DNA of 34,126 nucleotides from Candidatus Rokuibacteriota bacterium (GTDB taxonomy: Bacteria > Methylomirabilota > Methylomirabilia > Rokubacteriales > CSP1-6). Of this stretch, positions 14,468-21,927 are shown one piece after another (position 1 is the stretch's first letter; each line of letters starts with the position of its first letter). The notes beneath the pieces were generated by a model. The model was not told where the DNA came from, did no database searches, and saw only the letters and a program-made list of their open reading frames with translations. Where the stretch lies: NCBI GenBank assembly GCA_016209635.1, contig JACQWC010000204.1, forward strand, positions 1-34,126, read 5' to 3'. Made by a program: the position numbers and the translations under genes.

Positions 14468-15343
14468 ATGCCGCGCTATGTGAAGGTCGCTGCCGCCCAG
14501 ACCGGTCCCATCAACGAGGGCACGCGTCGCGAGGAGGTCGTGAGCCGTCTCCTGCTGCTCATGGACCAGGCGGTCGAGGAGGGCGTGGAGCTCCTGGTCT
14601 ACCCGGAGCTGGCGCTCACACCCTACTTCCCCAAACGGATCCGGGACGACTACGACCAGTTCTTCGAGACCGCGATGCCTGCGACGGTCGTCGAGCCGCT
14701 CTTCGAGAAAGCCCGCCGGGCGCGCCTCGCCTTCCACCTCGGCTACGCTGAGAGGGACGGCGACCGGCGCTACAACACGGCGGTGCTCGTCGACGAGGAC
14801 GGGCGGATCTTCGAGCGGTACCGGAAGATCCACCTCCCGGGCCTGGCCCACCCCGATCCCGAGGGGCTGGCGCGAGTCTTCGAGCCGTACTACTTCGCCT
14901 GTGGCGACACCGGATTCAGAGTCTACGACGCGAAGAAGGCCCGGATCGGGATCGCGATCTGCCAGGACCGGAGGTACGCGGAGACGTATCGGTGCCTCGG
15001 CCTCCAGGGCGCCGAGATCATCGTCGCCGGATACAACACGCCGGCCTACCCGCTGGCGCTCGCCCACAACGAGCTGGTGATGCGGGCCGGGGCCTACGAG
15101 AACAGCCTCTTCGTCATCGGCGTCGCCAAGGCCGGCGTCGAGGACGGGATGGAGCTGATCGGCGGCAGCTCAGTCATCACCCCGCTCGGCGAGGTCATCG
15201 CCAGGGCGGCGACGACGGGCGACGAGCTGGTGACCGCGCGCATCGACCTCGACCAGATGATCCCGACGCGGAAGCGCTGGAACTTCTTCGGGCGCCGCCA
15301 CCCCGAGCACTACGGCATCATCACCGAGAGGAGGGGGCCATGA
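14468..15343 (+). CDS. Nitrilase-superfamily hydrolase resembling N-carbamoyl-D-amino-acid hydrolase
   Basis: This is a 291-residue carbon-nitrogen hydrolase with the Glu-Lys-Cys triad at Glu47 (YPELAL), Lys120 (YRKIHLPG) and Cys165 (AICQDRRY). Colinear resemblance to Agrobacterium D-carbamoylase is strong: QTGPI near the N-terminus, an aromatic FP after PELALT, FHLGYAE, RYFEPGD-like YYFACGD, CxDRRY-ET, GAEIIxxGYNTP and the C-terminal HYGIITE. It would therefore cleave an N-carbamoyl or related amide group, releasing CO2 and ammonia. A GGGGAGGG Shine-Dalgarno precedes the ATG, and the stop overlaps the cupin start (ATGA). The precise substrate in this organism is unknown. Confidence 0.88.
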   Translation: MPRYVKVAAAQTGPINEGTRREEVVSRLLLLMDQAVEEGVELLVYPELALTPYFPKRIRDDYDQFFETAMPATVVEPLFEKARRARLAFHLGYAERDGDRRYNTAVLVDEDGRIFERYRKIHLPGLAHPDPEGLARVFEPYYFACGDTGFRVYDAKKARIGIAICQDRRYAETYRCLGLQGAEIIVAGYNTPAYPLALAHNELVMRAGAYENSLFVIGVAKAGVEDGMELIGGSSVITPLGEVIARAATTGDELVTARIDLDQMIPTRKRWNFFGRRHPEHYGIITERRGP

Positions 15344-15777
15344 CGACCACCCAGGCACCGAGAGCGCATCAGCCCGCCGAGGTCGTGCACGTCGACGAGC
15401 GCCCGTGGGAGACGCTCCGGTGGCCCGGGCAGTGGAGCAAGATGCTCTTTCATCCTCGGGCGGAGCGCCCGACCGAGCCCAACGCCGGGCTCGTCCGCTA
15501 CGAGCCTGGCGCGCACCATCCGTTCCACCAGCACGACTTCGCCCAGGTCTGGTACATCCTGGAGGGCGAGTTCAGGATCGGCGAGCGCATGCTCGGGCCC
15601 GGCACGATGCTGTTCCATGCGGACCCACATTTCGAGGAACCGCTCTCGACCGAGACGGGCGGGCTCATGCTGTTCGTCCAGTACCCCGGGCCCTCGACGG
15701 GCGGGCTGCCCGTCTACGACGGCCGGTTCAACATGAACGAGCGCAAGCCGATCTCGGAAGAGCGCACCGACGTCTGA
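15340..15777 (+). CDS. Single-domain cupin protein
   Basis: This is a 145-residue cupin. Motif 1 contributes His63 and His65 (FHQHDFAQVWYILEGEF), with Gln in the position often held by the metal-ligand Glu; motif 2 is GPGTMLFH with His93. A metal site with three His is therefore likely. Its ATG overlaps the carbamoylase-like gene's stop and follows a GAGGAGGGG ribosome-binding site. It may be a small metal-dependent enzyme (dioxygenase, isomerase) or a ligand-binding protein acting on the same compound as its neighbours; nothing in the sequence settles this. Confidence 0.85.
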   Translation: MTTTQAPRAHQPAEVVHVDERPWETLRWPGQWSKMLFHPRAERPTEPNAGLVRYEPGAHHPFHQHDFAQVWYILEGEFRIGERMLGPGTMLFHADPHFEEPLSTETGGLMLFVQYPGPSTGGLPVYDGRFNMNERKPISEERTDV

Positions 15778-15862
15778 GCGCCGGGAATTTTGGATAGGGT
15801 GCTGCACATTTGAGTGGTGGGGCCGCGGTCGCCGAACGGCAGCGGTCCTTGGGGGGACCACG

Positions 15863-18595
15863 ATGCGGCGATCTCGCACGGTCGTCTGTCTCGCGCTCTC
15901 TGGAGTGCTCGCCGGGAGTCTTCCAGTCTCTTTTGCTCCTGCGCGTGCGATGGCTCCGGTCGTCACCCGATCGCCGGAGGCATCGAGCGGCCCGCTCGTA
16001 AGATCAGCCGTTCAGGCTCCCGGGCTGCTCCCCATGCGCTTCGAGCCAAACGAGGGCCAGGCCGATCCGAGTGTCAAGTTCCTGGCCCGGGGCCGGGGCT
16101 ACGGCCTCTTTCTGACCAGGACCGAGGCGGTGCTCGTCCTGCGCCAGCGGAAGGCGTCCAGCGCGAGCGTCGTCCGCATGAAGCTCGAGGGAGCCGGCGC
16201 CGCCCCCGAGGTCGCGGGCGAGGAGCGGCTCCCGGGCAAGGTCAATTACTTCCTCGGCAACGATCCGTCGAGGTGGCGCGCGGATGTCCCGACCTACGGC
16301 CGGGTCAGGTACCGCAACGTCTACCCCGGAGTGGACCTGGTCTACTACGGGAGAGAGCGCCGGCTCGAGTACGACTTCGTCGTCGCCCCGGGCGCCGATC
16401 CACGCGCGATCAGGATCGCCTTCGAGGGCGCCGACGCCGTCGAGCTGGACGCGCGGGGCGATCTCATCGTGCGGACCGCCACCGGCGAGCTGCGCCTCCA
16501 GAAGCCGCACGTCTACCAGGAGATCGGGGGCAAGCGCGTGGCGGTCGACGGCGGGTTCACGCTTGTCCGGGAGCCGTGCGATGCAGGAGCGTGCGAGCGA
16601 CTCGGGCGCCTCGTCGGGGTGAGTGTGGCCGCTTACGATGCGACCGAGCCGCTCATCGTCGATCCGGTCCTGATCTACTCGACCTACCTCGGTGGAACTC
16701 TCGGCGAAGACGAGGCGCGCATCGCGCTGGACGCCCTCGGGAGCCTCTACGTCACGGGTGATACCTTTTCGACCGACTTCCCGGTGGCAAACGCCGCGCA
16801 GGCGTCGGCAGCTGGCGGCCTCGACGCCTTCGTGACGAAGCTCGATCCCACCGGGACGGTCCTCGTCTACTCCACCTATCTCGGCGGCACCGGCCACGAC
16901 GAGGGAGAGGGCATCGCCGTCGACGGAACCGGGAACGCCTACGTGGTCGGCTACACCCAGTCCAGCAGCTTCCCCACGCTGAATCCCTTTCAGCCTTCGC
17001 TCGGCGGCAGTCAGGACGGCTGGATCGCGAAGCTCGATCCGGGGGGAGCCCTCGTGTACTCCACGTATCTTGGCGGGAGTGGGAGCGAGGCGGCGCTGGG
17101 CATCGCCGTGGACGCCTCCGGCGGCGCGTACGTGACCGGGTGGACGACGTCGACCAACTTCCCGACGGCCAATGCCTTCCAGTCATCGTCCGGCGGCGGG
17201 AGCTCCGATGCTTTCGTGACGAAGCTCAGTGCTACGGGAAGCGCGCTCGTCTACTCCACCTACCTCGGGGGGAGCGGGAGCGATCAGGCCAGACAGATCG
17301 CCATCGATGCGTCCGTGAGTGCGTATGTCACCGGGTTCACCGGGTCGACCGACTTTCCGACGGCGAATCCCGTGCAACCCGCGAGGAACGGCGTCCAGGA
17401 CGCCTTCGTGACGAAGCTCGATGCGACCGGGGCTCTCGTGTACTCTACCTTTCTCGGCGGGAGTGGCGTCGACGCAGGGGAGGGGATCGCCGTCGACGGG
17501 TCGGGTAACGCCTACGTGACCGGTGACACCACCTCGACCGATTTCCCCAACTTGAGCGCGGTACAGCCGTCCTACGGCGGGAGCCGGGACGCCTTCGTGA
17601 CCAAGCTCAATGCCGCCGGCACCGCTATCGTCTACTCGACCTATCTCGGCGGCAGCGGCAACGACGAAGGCCTGAGCGTCGCCGTCGACGCCGGCGGCAA
17701 CGCCTACGTGGTCGGCAACACCTCGTCGACGAACTTCCCCACGGCGAGCGCCCTCCAGCCATCCTACGGCGGAGGCTTTGCCGATGCCTTCGTGACCAAG
17801 CTCGATCCGACGGGCGCGGCGTTCGTCTACTCCACCTATCTCGGCGGCACCGGTGACGACGAGGCCTTCGGCCTCGCGGTGGACGGGTCCGGCAACACCT
17901 ACGTCGCAGGCTTCACCGACTCGACCGACTTCCCGACGGTGAACGCGCTCCAGCCGGCGTTGAGCGCGGACAACGATGCGTTCATCGCCAAGATCGAGCG
18001 CTTCCCGTCGACCCCCACAGCGCCGACAGGCCTCACCGCCACCGTGCTGTCCCCCACGAGAGTCTCGCTCGGCTGGACGGACGCGAGCACCGACGAGGAC
18101 GGCTTCGAGATCGAGCGCGACACTGGAGGCGGCTTCGCGCTGATCGGCACGAGTGGCGCCGGCGTTCAGGTCTTCGAGGACACGACCGTCACGGCCAATC
18201 GGACCTACACGTACCGCGTCAGGGCGGTCAACGGCGCCGGTGCTTCCGACTACTCGAACACCGCCACGGTGACGGTCCTCACCGGCAAGTTGGTGGTGCT
18301 TCCCGCGCGTTTGACCTTCTTCGGGACGTCGGTGGGCAGCTCGCAGACCGGGACCGTGACCCTCCAGAACGCGGGTCAGGGGACGCTGACGGGGAGCGTC
18401 GCCGCCGCGCTGACCGCGCCGATCAGCCTGGTCTCGGGCGGCGGGGTCTTCTCGCTCTCTCCGGGGGCCACGAAGACGGTCACGATCCAGTTCTCGCCGA
18501 CGGCGCGGGGCACGGCCCGCGGCGCCCTCACCGTGACGAGCGACGACCCCGCCCGCCCGTCGACGCGGGTCCCGATCACGGGCGTCGTCCGGTAG
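15863..18595 (+). CDS. Secreted SBBP-repeat beta-propeller protein with FnIII and ASH-type domains
   Basis: This is a 910-residue exported protein. A signal peptide covers about residues 1-30. A DUF7948-like N-terminal domain (RFEPNEGQAD, VNYFLGNDPSRW, YPGVDLVYYG) runs to about 260. Seven tandem SBBP repeats of about 63 residues span 268-712; each has a YSTYLGG core, an AVD-GNAYV strand, a (S/T)FPT turn and DAFVTKL. They are followed by a fibronectin type III domain (about 716-805) and a C-terminal ASH/HYDIN-type Ig domain (about 808-910). Seven units suggest a closed seven-bladed propeller. A GGGGGGA ribosome-binding site precedes the ATG. Function is unknown; a surface adhesin or polymer-binding role is plausible. 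No sortase or PEP-CTERM anchor is visible. Confidence 0.9.
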   Translation: MRRSRTVVCLALSGVLAGSLPVSFAPARAMAPVVTRSPEASSGPLVRSAVQAPGLLPMRFEPNEGQADPSVKFLARGRGYGLFLTRTEAVLVLRQRKASSASVVRMKLEGAGAAPEVAGEERLPGKVNYFLGNDPSRWRADVPTYGRVRYRNVYPGVDLVYYGRERRLEYDFVVAPGADPRAIRIAFEGADAVELDARGDLIVRTATGELRLQKPHVYQEIGGKRVAVDGGFTLVREPCDAGACERLGRLVGVSVAAYDATEPLIVDPVLIYSTYLGGTLGEDEARIALDALGSLYVTGDTFSTDFPVANAAQASAAGGLDAFVTKLDPTGTVLVYSTYLGGTGHDEGEGIAVDGTGNAYVVGYTQSSSFPTLNPFQPSLGGSQDGWIAKLDPGGALVYSTYLGGSGSEAALGIAVDASGGAYVTGWTTSTNFPTANAFQSSSGGGSSDAFVTKLSATGSALVYSTYLGGSGSDQARQIAIDASVSAYVTGFTGSTDFPTANPVQPARNGVQDAFVTKLDATGALVYSTFLGGSGVDAGEGIAVDGSGNAYVTGDTTSTDFPNLSAVQPSYGGSRDAFVTKLNAAGTAIVYSTYLGGSGNDEGLSVAVDAGGNAYVVGNTSSTNFPTASALQPSYGGGFADAFVTKLDPTGAAFVYSTYLGGTGDDEAFGLAVDGSGNTYVAGFTDSTDFPTVNALQPALSADNDAFIAKIERFPSTPTAPTGLTATVLSPTRVSLGWTDASTDEDGFEIERDTGGGFALIGTSGAGVQVFEDTTVTANRTYTYRVRAVNGAGASDYSNTATVTVLTGKLVVLPARLTFFGTSVGSSQTGTVTLQNAGQGTLTGSVAAALTAPISLVSGGGVFSLSPGATKTVTIQFSPTARGTARGALTVTSDDPARPSTRVPITGVVR
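16667..18000 (+). repeat. Seven tandem SBBP-encoding repeats
   Basis: Units of about 190 bases, each opening with a sequence encoding (L/I/F)(V/I)YST(Y/F)LGG, are repeated seven times inside the propeller gene. Units are recognisable but diverged at the DNA level; the last is truncated after DAFIAKI. Confidence 0.85.
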
Positions 18596-18613
18596 CCTGA
18601 CGCCGAGGTCGGC

Positions 18614-19282
18614 CTAGCCTCGCGAGAGGGCGTGGAGGGTATCCCAGTAGAGCTTCTCGTACCCCTGGAGGAGCCGCGCCGCCCGCCTCACGAGCCGAGG
18701 ATCGGCGCCCCGCACAAGCCCGGCCTCGACCACCGCCAGGGCCTGGGCCTCGAACTCTGCGGGCGGGCTGGCGAAGAGATCGAAGAAGGCCGTCGCGACC
18801 TCCCCGAGGCCGTACTCCCTCCGGAGGGCTTGGCTCACCCGGCCGCAGTTAGCGCCCCACGCGGAGAAATTGACGAGGAAGCCGGCCGCAACCTCGGCGT
18901 CGGTCCCGTAGAGCGCGAGCCACGCCATGAACGCGGGGTATGCCTGCGCTCCCGGCGCGGGCTCGTACGCCTGGAGCAGGGGCTCGTCGAGCCCGACGGC
19001 GGCGGCGAAGCCGCGCAGGGCCTCGAGCGCCGCCGCCTCGCCCCCGAGCACCGCCTGAAAGAACGGCCCGCTCGGCGCGGCGCCGAACCGGTTCACCAGG
19101 AGCGCCACGCTCCGCAGATCGCTCCGGATGATGTGGTACTGCTCGCCGGCGAAGCGCTTGAGATCCTCGCGGCGCACCCGCCCCGCCTCCAGCTCCGTGA
19201 GGTACGGATGGTTCCGGATCTCCTGCTCCACGGCCCGGAGCTCGCGCGCGATCTCGTCGATCAGCCGCCTCGCGTCGCCCAT
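18614..19282 (-). CDS. TenA/PqqC-like heme-oxygenase-fold protein
   Basis: This is a 222-residue all-helical protein of the TenA/PqqC/CADD superfamily. Typical features are the N-terminal EIRNHPYL, FAGEQYHIIRSDLRSVALLVNRFG near 44-67, GTDAEVAAGFLVNFSAWGANCGRV near 126-149 and a C-terminal YEKLYWDTLHAL. I do not see the HxxxDxxxH set of the di-iron members, so a TenA-like hydrolase or cofactor-independent oxidase-like role is as likely as metal-dependent oxygenation. The start is ATG 19282, since relatives begin here and an AGAGGA lies upstream; the frame remains open further upstream but encodes a charged, non-homologous stretch. It converges with the SBBP gene (18 bases between stops) and diverges from the MFS gene. 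Confidence 0.8.
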   Translation of the reverse strand: MGDARRLIDEIARELRAVEQEIRNHPYLTELEAGRVRREDLKRFAGEQYHIIRSDLRSVALLVNRFGAAPSGPFFQAVLGGEAAALEALRGFAAAVGLDEPLLQAYEPAPGAQAYPAFMAWLALYGTDAEVAAGFLVNFSAWGANCGRVSQALRREYGLGEVATAFFDLFASPPAEFEAQALAVVEAGLVRGADPRLVRRAARLLQGYEKLYWDTLHALSRG

Positions 19283-19322
19283 GGCTCGTCCTCTCGTCCG
19301 GGACTTCGGTCCCGAGTGGAGG

Positions 19323-19330
19323 TATGGTAA
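19323..19330. promoter_or_regulatory. Symmetric -10 element between TenA-like and MFS genes
   Basis: TATGGTAA contains TATGGT on the plus strand, 14 bases before the MFS GTG, and TACCAT on the minus strand toward the TenA-like gene. The same TATGGTA heptamer, in opposite orientation, is the shared element in the other divergent gap at 12872-12878. No -35 is evident. Confidence 0.4.
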
Positions 19331-19342
19331 CAGGTCACGGCC

Positions 19343-20611
19343 GTGACGATCCCGAACCTCCGCTACAACCTCGTCGTGCTGGGCGCCGACTTCTCGCTGT
19401 TCCTGGTGGGCCTCTCCTTCGCGTCCCAGTCGACGATCCTGCCGGCCTTCGCCGAGCACCTCGGCGCCTCGAACGTCGTGATCGGCGCCATTCCCGCCGT
19501 GATGACCCTCGGCTGGTTCCTGCCGTCGCTCTTCGCCGCGGGACACACCGTGACGCTCGCGCGGAAGCTCCCCTTCGTCCTCCGCTGGACGATCTGGGAG
19601 CGCGCGCCGTTCATTCTCCTGGCGCTGGCCGCCTTCTTCCTGGCGGGGCAGGCGCCGGGGCTTACCCTGGCCGTCCTCCTCTCGATGCTCCTCGTGATCA
19701 CCGGGACCGGCGGCGTGCTCCTGCCGGCGTGGATGGATATCGTCGGCCGCGCCATCCCGACGGCGCTGCGCGGGCGATTCTTCGGGGTGGCGAGCCTGCT
19801 CGGGAGCCTCGGCGGGTTCCTCGGAAGCTTCGGGACGGCATACTTCCTCGAGGCGTTCCCGGCGCCCGCGGGCTACGGCGTCTGCTTCGCGAGCGCCGCG
19901 CTGTTCATGGCGCTCTCGTATGCCGCGCTCATGCTCGCCCGGGAGCCACCGGCCACCGCGGCGCTGCCGCCGGCCCGCGCGCTCTCGGCATACCTCTCAG
20001 GGCTCCCGGCCCTGCTCCATCGCGACCGGAACCTGACGTGGTTTCTCGTCGCCCGCTGCTTCACGGTGACAGCCATGATGGCGTCGGGCTTCTACACGGT
20101 CTACGCGCTCCGGGCCTGGGGTGCTCCGGACTCGCAGGTCGGCGTGTTCACCGCCGTCATGTTCGGGGGCCTCGTGGTCGCCAACGTGGGACTCGGCTGG
20201 CTCGCCGACAGAGCGGGCCACCTGCTCGTCCTGGGTCTCGGCGCCGCGGCCACGGTCGCCGCGAACGTCATGGCGCTCGCCGCCCCGTCGCTCGAGGCCT
20301 TCACCGTGGTGTTCGCGCTAGCGGGGGTGCAGGCGGCCGCCGTCAACGTCTCCGGGCTCACGGTCCTCCTCGAGTTCGCGGCCCACGCCGACGAACAGGC
20401 TACCTACGTGGGGCTCGGGACCACGTCGATGGCGCCGGTCGCCTTCCTGACGCCACTCCTGGCCGGGGTCATGGCCGACGCGCTCGGGTTCGAGGCCGTG
20501 TTCGCCGTCGCCACAGTGTCCGGTATCGTCGGCCTGGCAGTCCTGATCGGCCGGGTGCGGGATCCGCGGTGGGCGAGCGACAATCGGGGAAACTTCCAAG
20601 GAGGTACGTGA
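19343..20611 (+). CDS. MFS transporter
   Basis: This is a 422-residue major facilitator superfamily permease with about 12 hydrophobic segments. The N-terminal half contains SQSTILPAFAEHLGAS and a long loop with VGRAIPTALRGRFFG; the second half has GWLADRAG near 286-293, the inter-helix 8-9 copy of motif A. The substrate cannot be assigned; the sequence resembles the BtlA/PucC-unlike uncharacterised MFS group. The GTG start is placed by the hydrophobic N-terminus and by a TATGGT box just upstream. The stop overlaps the DinB-family gene by one base, so the two are one operon. Confidence 0.88.
   Translation: MTIPNLRYNLVVLGADFSLFLVGLSFASQSTILPAFAEHLGASNVVIGAIPAVMTLGWFLPSLFAAGHTVTLARKLPFVLRWTIWERAPFILLALAAFFLAGQAPGLTLAVLLSMLLVITGTGGVLLPAWMDIVGRAIPTALRGRFFGVASLLGSLGGFLGSFGTAYFLEAFPAPAGYGVCFASAALFMALSYAALMLAREPPATAALPPARALSAYLSGLPALLHRDRNLTWFLVARCFTVTAMMASGFYTVYALRAWGAPDSQVGVFTAVMFGGLVVANVGLGWLADRAGHLLVLGLGAAATVAANVMALAAPSLEAFTVVFALAGVQAAAVNVSGLTVLLEFAAHADEQATYVGLGTTSMAPVAFLTPLLAGVMADALGFEAVFAVATVSGIVGLAVLIGRVRDPRWASDNRGNFQGGT
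20598..20605 (+). promoter_or_regulatory. Perfect Shine-Dalgarno of the DinB-family gene
   Basis: AAGGAGGT is a full 8-base anti-16S complement placed five bases before ATG 20611. It decides the DinB start and lies inside the end of the MFS coding sequence. It contrasts with the absence of such sites at several transcription-unit heads in this window. Confidence 0.8.
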
Positions 20612-21114
20612 TGCCCCTGGACCATGTGGAGCGTGAGCGACTCATCCAGCAGTATGCCGACGGGCCGAGACGGCTCGGGGCCGCGCTCGCGGGAGTGCCG
20701 GAAGAGGCGCGGAAGTGGCGGCCGGCTCACGGGGAGTGGTCGGCCCACGAGGTCGTCTGTCACTGCGCCGACTCCGAGACCAACGCCGCGGCGCGCATCC
20801 GCTACCTCGTCGCGGAGAAGGAGCCGCTCATCCTGGGCTACGACCAGGACACGTGGGCGGTCAGACTCGACTACCAGAACCACCCGCTGGACCTGGCGCT
20901 GGCGACCGTCCAGGCGGTGAGGGCGAACACCGCGGCACTTCTGCGGCGGCTCGCGGACGAGGCGTGGCAGCAGGATGGGCGGCACACCGAATCGGGTCGC
21001 TACACGGCCACGGACTGGCTCGGGGTCTACGCCGAGCATCTCGAGATCCACGCCCGCCAGATCGAGCAGAACCTGGTCGCGTGGCGGGGCCGAGCGGATG
21101 GCGGGAGGGCATAG
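20611..21114 (+). CDS. DinB family protein
   Basis: This is a 167-residue four-helix-bundle protein of the DinB/YfiT superfamily. Three metal-ligand histidines are in place: His51 (VVCHCADSE) and His143/His147 (EHLEIHARQIEQ), with the GEWSAHEVV segment just before the first. Members are metal-dependent, thiol- or nucleophile-handling enzymes or stress proteins; the specific activity is not predictable. Despite the name there is no DNA polymerase. It is co-transcribed with the MFS permease, suggesting a detoxification pair, which is inference. Confidence 0.88.
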   Translation: MPLDHVERERLIQQYADGPRRLGAALAGVPEEARKWRPAHGEWSAHEVVCHCADSETNAAARIRYLVAEKEPLILGYDQDTWAVRLDYQNHPLDLALATVQAVRANTAALLRRLADEAWQQDGRHTESGRYTATDWLGVYAEHLEIHARQIEQNLVAWRGRADGGRA

Positions 21115-21142
21115 CTCCCTCGCGCCGGGAGGGCGGGGCAGG

Positions 21143-21159
21143 CGCCCGGCGGCCGGGCG
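21143..21159 (+). terminator. GC-rich hairpin after the DinB-family gene
   Basis: CGCCCGG, loop CGG, CCGGGCG forms a perfect 7-base-pair stem 28 bases after the DinB stop. It is followed by TTAC rather than a T-run, so it may slow or end transcription or stabilise the 3' end, but it is not a standard intrinsic terminator. The rest of the 207-base gap to 21321 shows no gene. Confidence 0.35.
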
Positions 21160-21321
21160 TTACACCGGCGGCTATCCGCGTCGATGGCTCGGGGACCGAC
21201 ATCCCCGCCTTGTGGCGCTTGGCCGCACCGACGCGGCTTCACCCGTCGCAGCTCGGCGACGCAGCGGGCGCGTCCCCATGATGCCTCAGGCGGAGCTCGT
21301 CCGCACCGCTGGCGGGCTCTC

Positions 21322-21915
21322 ATGAGGTCATTGGCGCTCTGGGTCGCCTGGCTCTGTCTCGTCCTCGCCCTGGCCGGATGCGGCGTGGTGCGGCTCCTCG
21401 CACAGGGCGCGCGAGCCCTCGGGCGGGAAACCCAGGCCGAGCCCCACCCGCTTGCGACCCCCGCTCCACCGCCGACGGATGAAGCCGGGGCCGAATCCCC
21501 CGCGGCCGCCGCGGGGAGCGTGCCGGTCTAGACCCTCGGGAGCCTCGTCCTCGTGGAGGCGACGGTCCACGGCGCCCACACGCTCACGCTCGCCCTGGAC
21601 ACGGACGCCGTCCTGACGCTGCTCAGCCCGGCCGCCGCCGCGCGCCTCGGGCTCGGGCCGGCGAGCGACGCGCCGAGGCGATCTGTGGCACCTCCCGGTC
21701 GCCGTGAGGTCGAGGTCCCGCTCGTGCGGGTGACCGCGATTCAGGTGGGCGAGTCCCTCGTCGAGAACCTGGAGGTCGGCGTGGTCGACGTGTACCCCGA
21801 GGCGCCGAAGGTGGACGGCGTCCTCGGCCGGGACTTCCTCGGGAGGTTCGGCGTGACGCTCGACCTGGCGGCCCGCCGGCTTCGCCTTCGGCCAATGCAG
21901 CCGGGCGCGCGCTGA
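21322..21915 (+). pseudogene. Lipoprotein retropepsin-like aspartic protease interrupted by in-frame TAG
   Basis: One continuous reading frame encodes, first, a lipoprotein signal peptide with lipobox LAGC (Cys20) and a Pro/Ala-rich linker, then a TAG at 21529-21531, then in the same frame a clan AA aspartic-protease domain. That domain contains TLGSLVLVEATV, the active-site region LALDTDAVLTLLSPAAAARLGL and the C-terminal DGVLGRDFLGRFGVTLDL. The catalytic D-T-G-A of the family reads D-T-D-A here. Both changes are single transitions from expected codons (CAG to TAG, GGC to GAC). The downstream half could restart at GTG 21553 but would lack a signal peptide and most of the first strand. I call it a decaying gene; stop readthrough or a sequencing error is less likely given the second lesion. 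Confidence 0.7.
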
Positions 21916-21927
21916 CCCGCGCCCCGC

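Noticed and set aside
15778-15862. Possible -35 (TTGGAT near 15790) upstream of the SBBP-repeat gene
   Set aside because: No acceptable -10 lies at 16-18 bases; the gap holds only a ribosome-binding site that I can support.
16667-18000. Periodic repeats that could be mistaken for a CRISPR or satellite array
   Set aside because: The period (about 190 bases) is in frame and encodes SBBP propeller blades.
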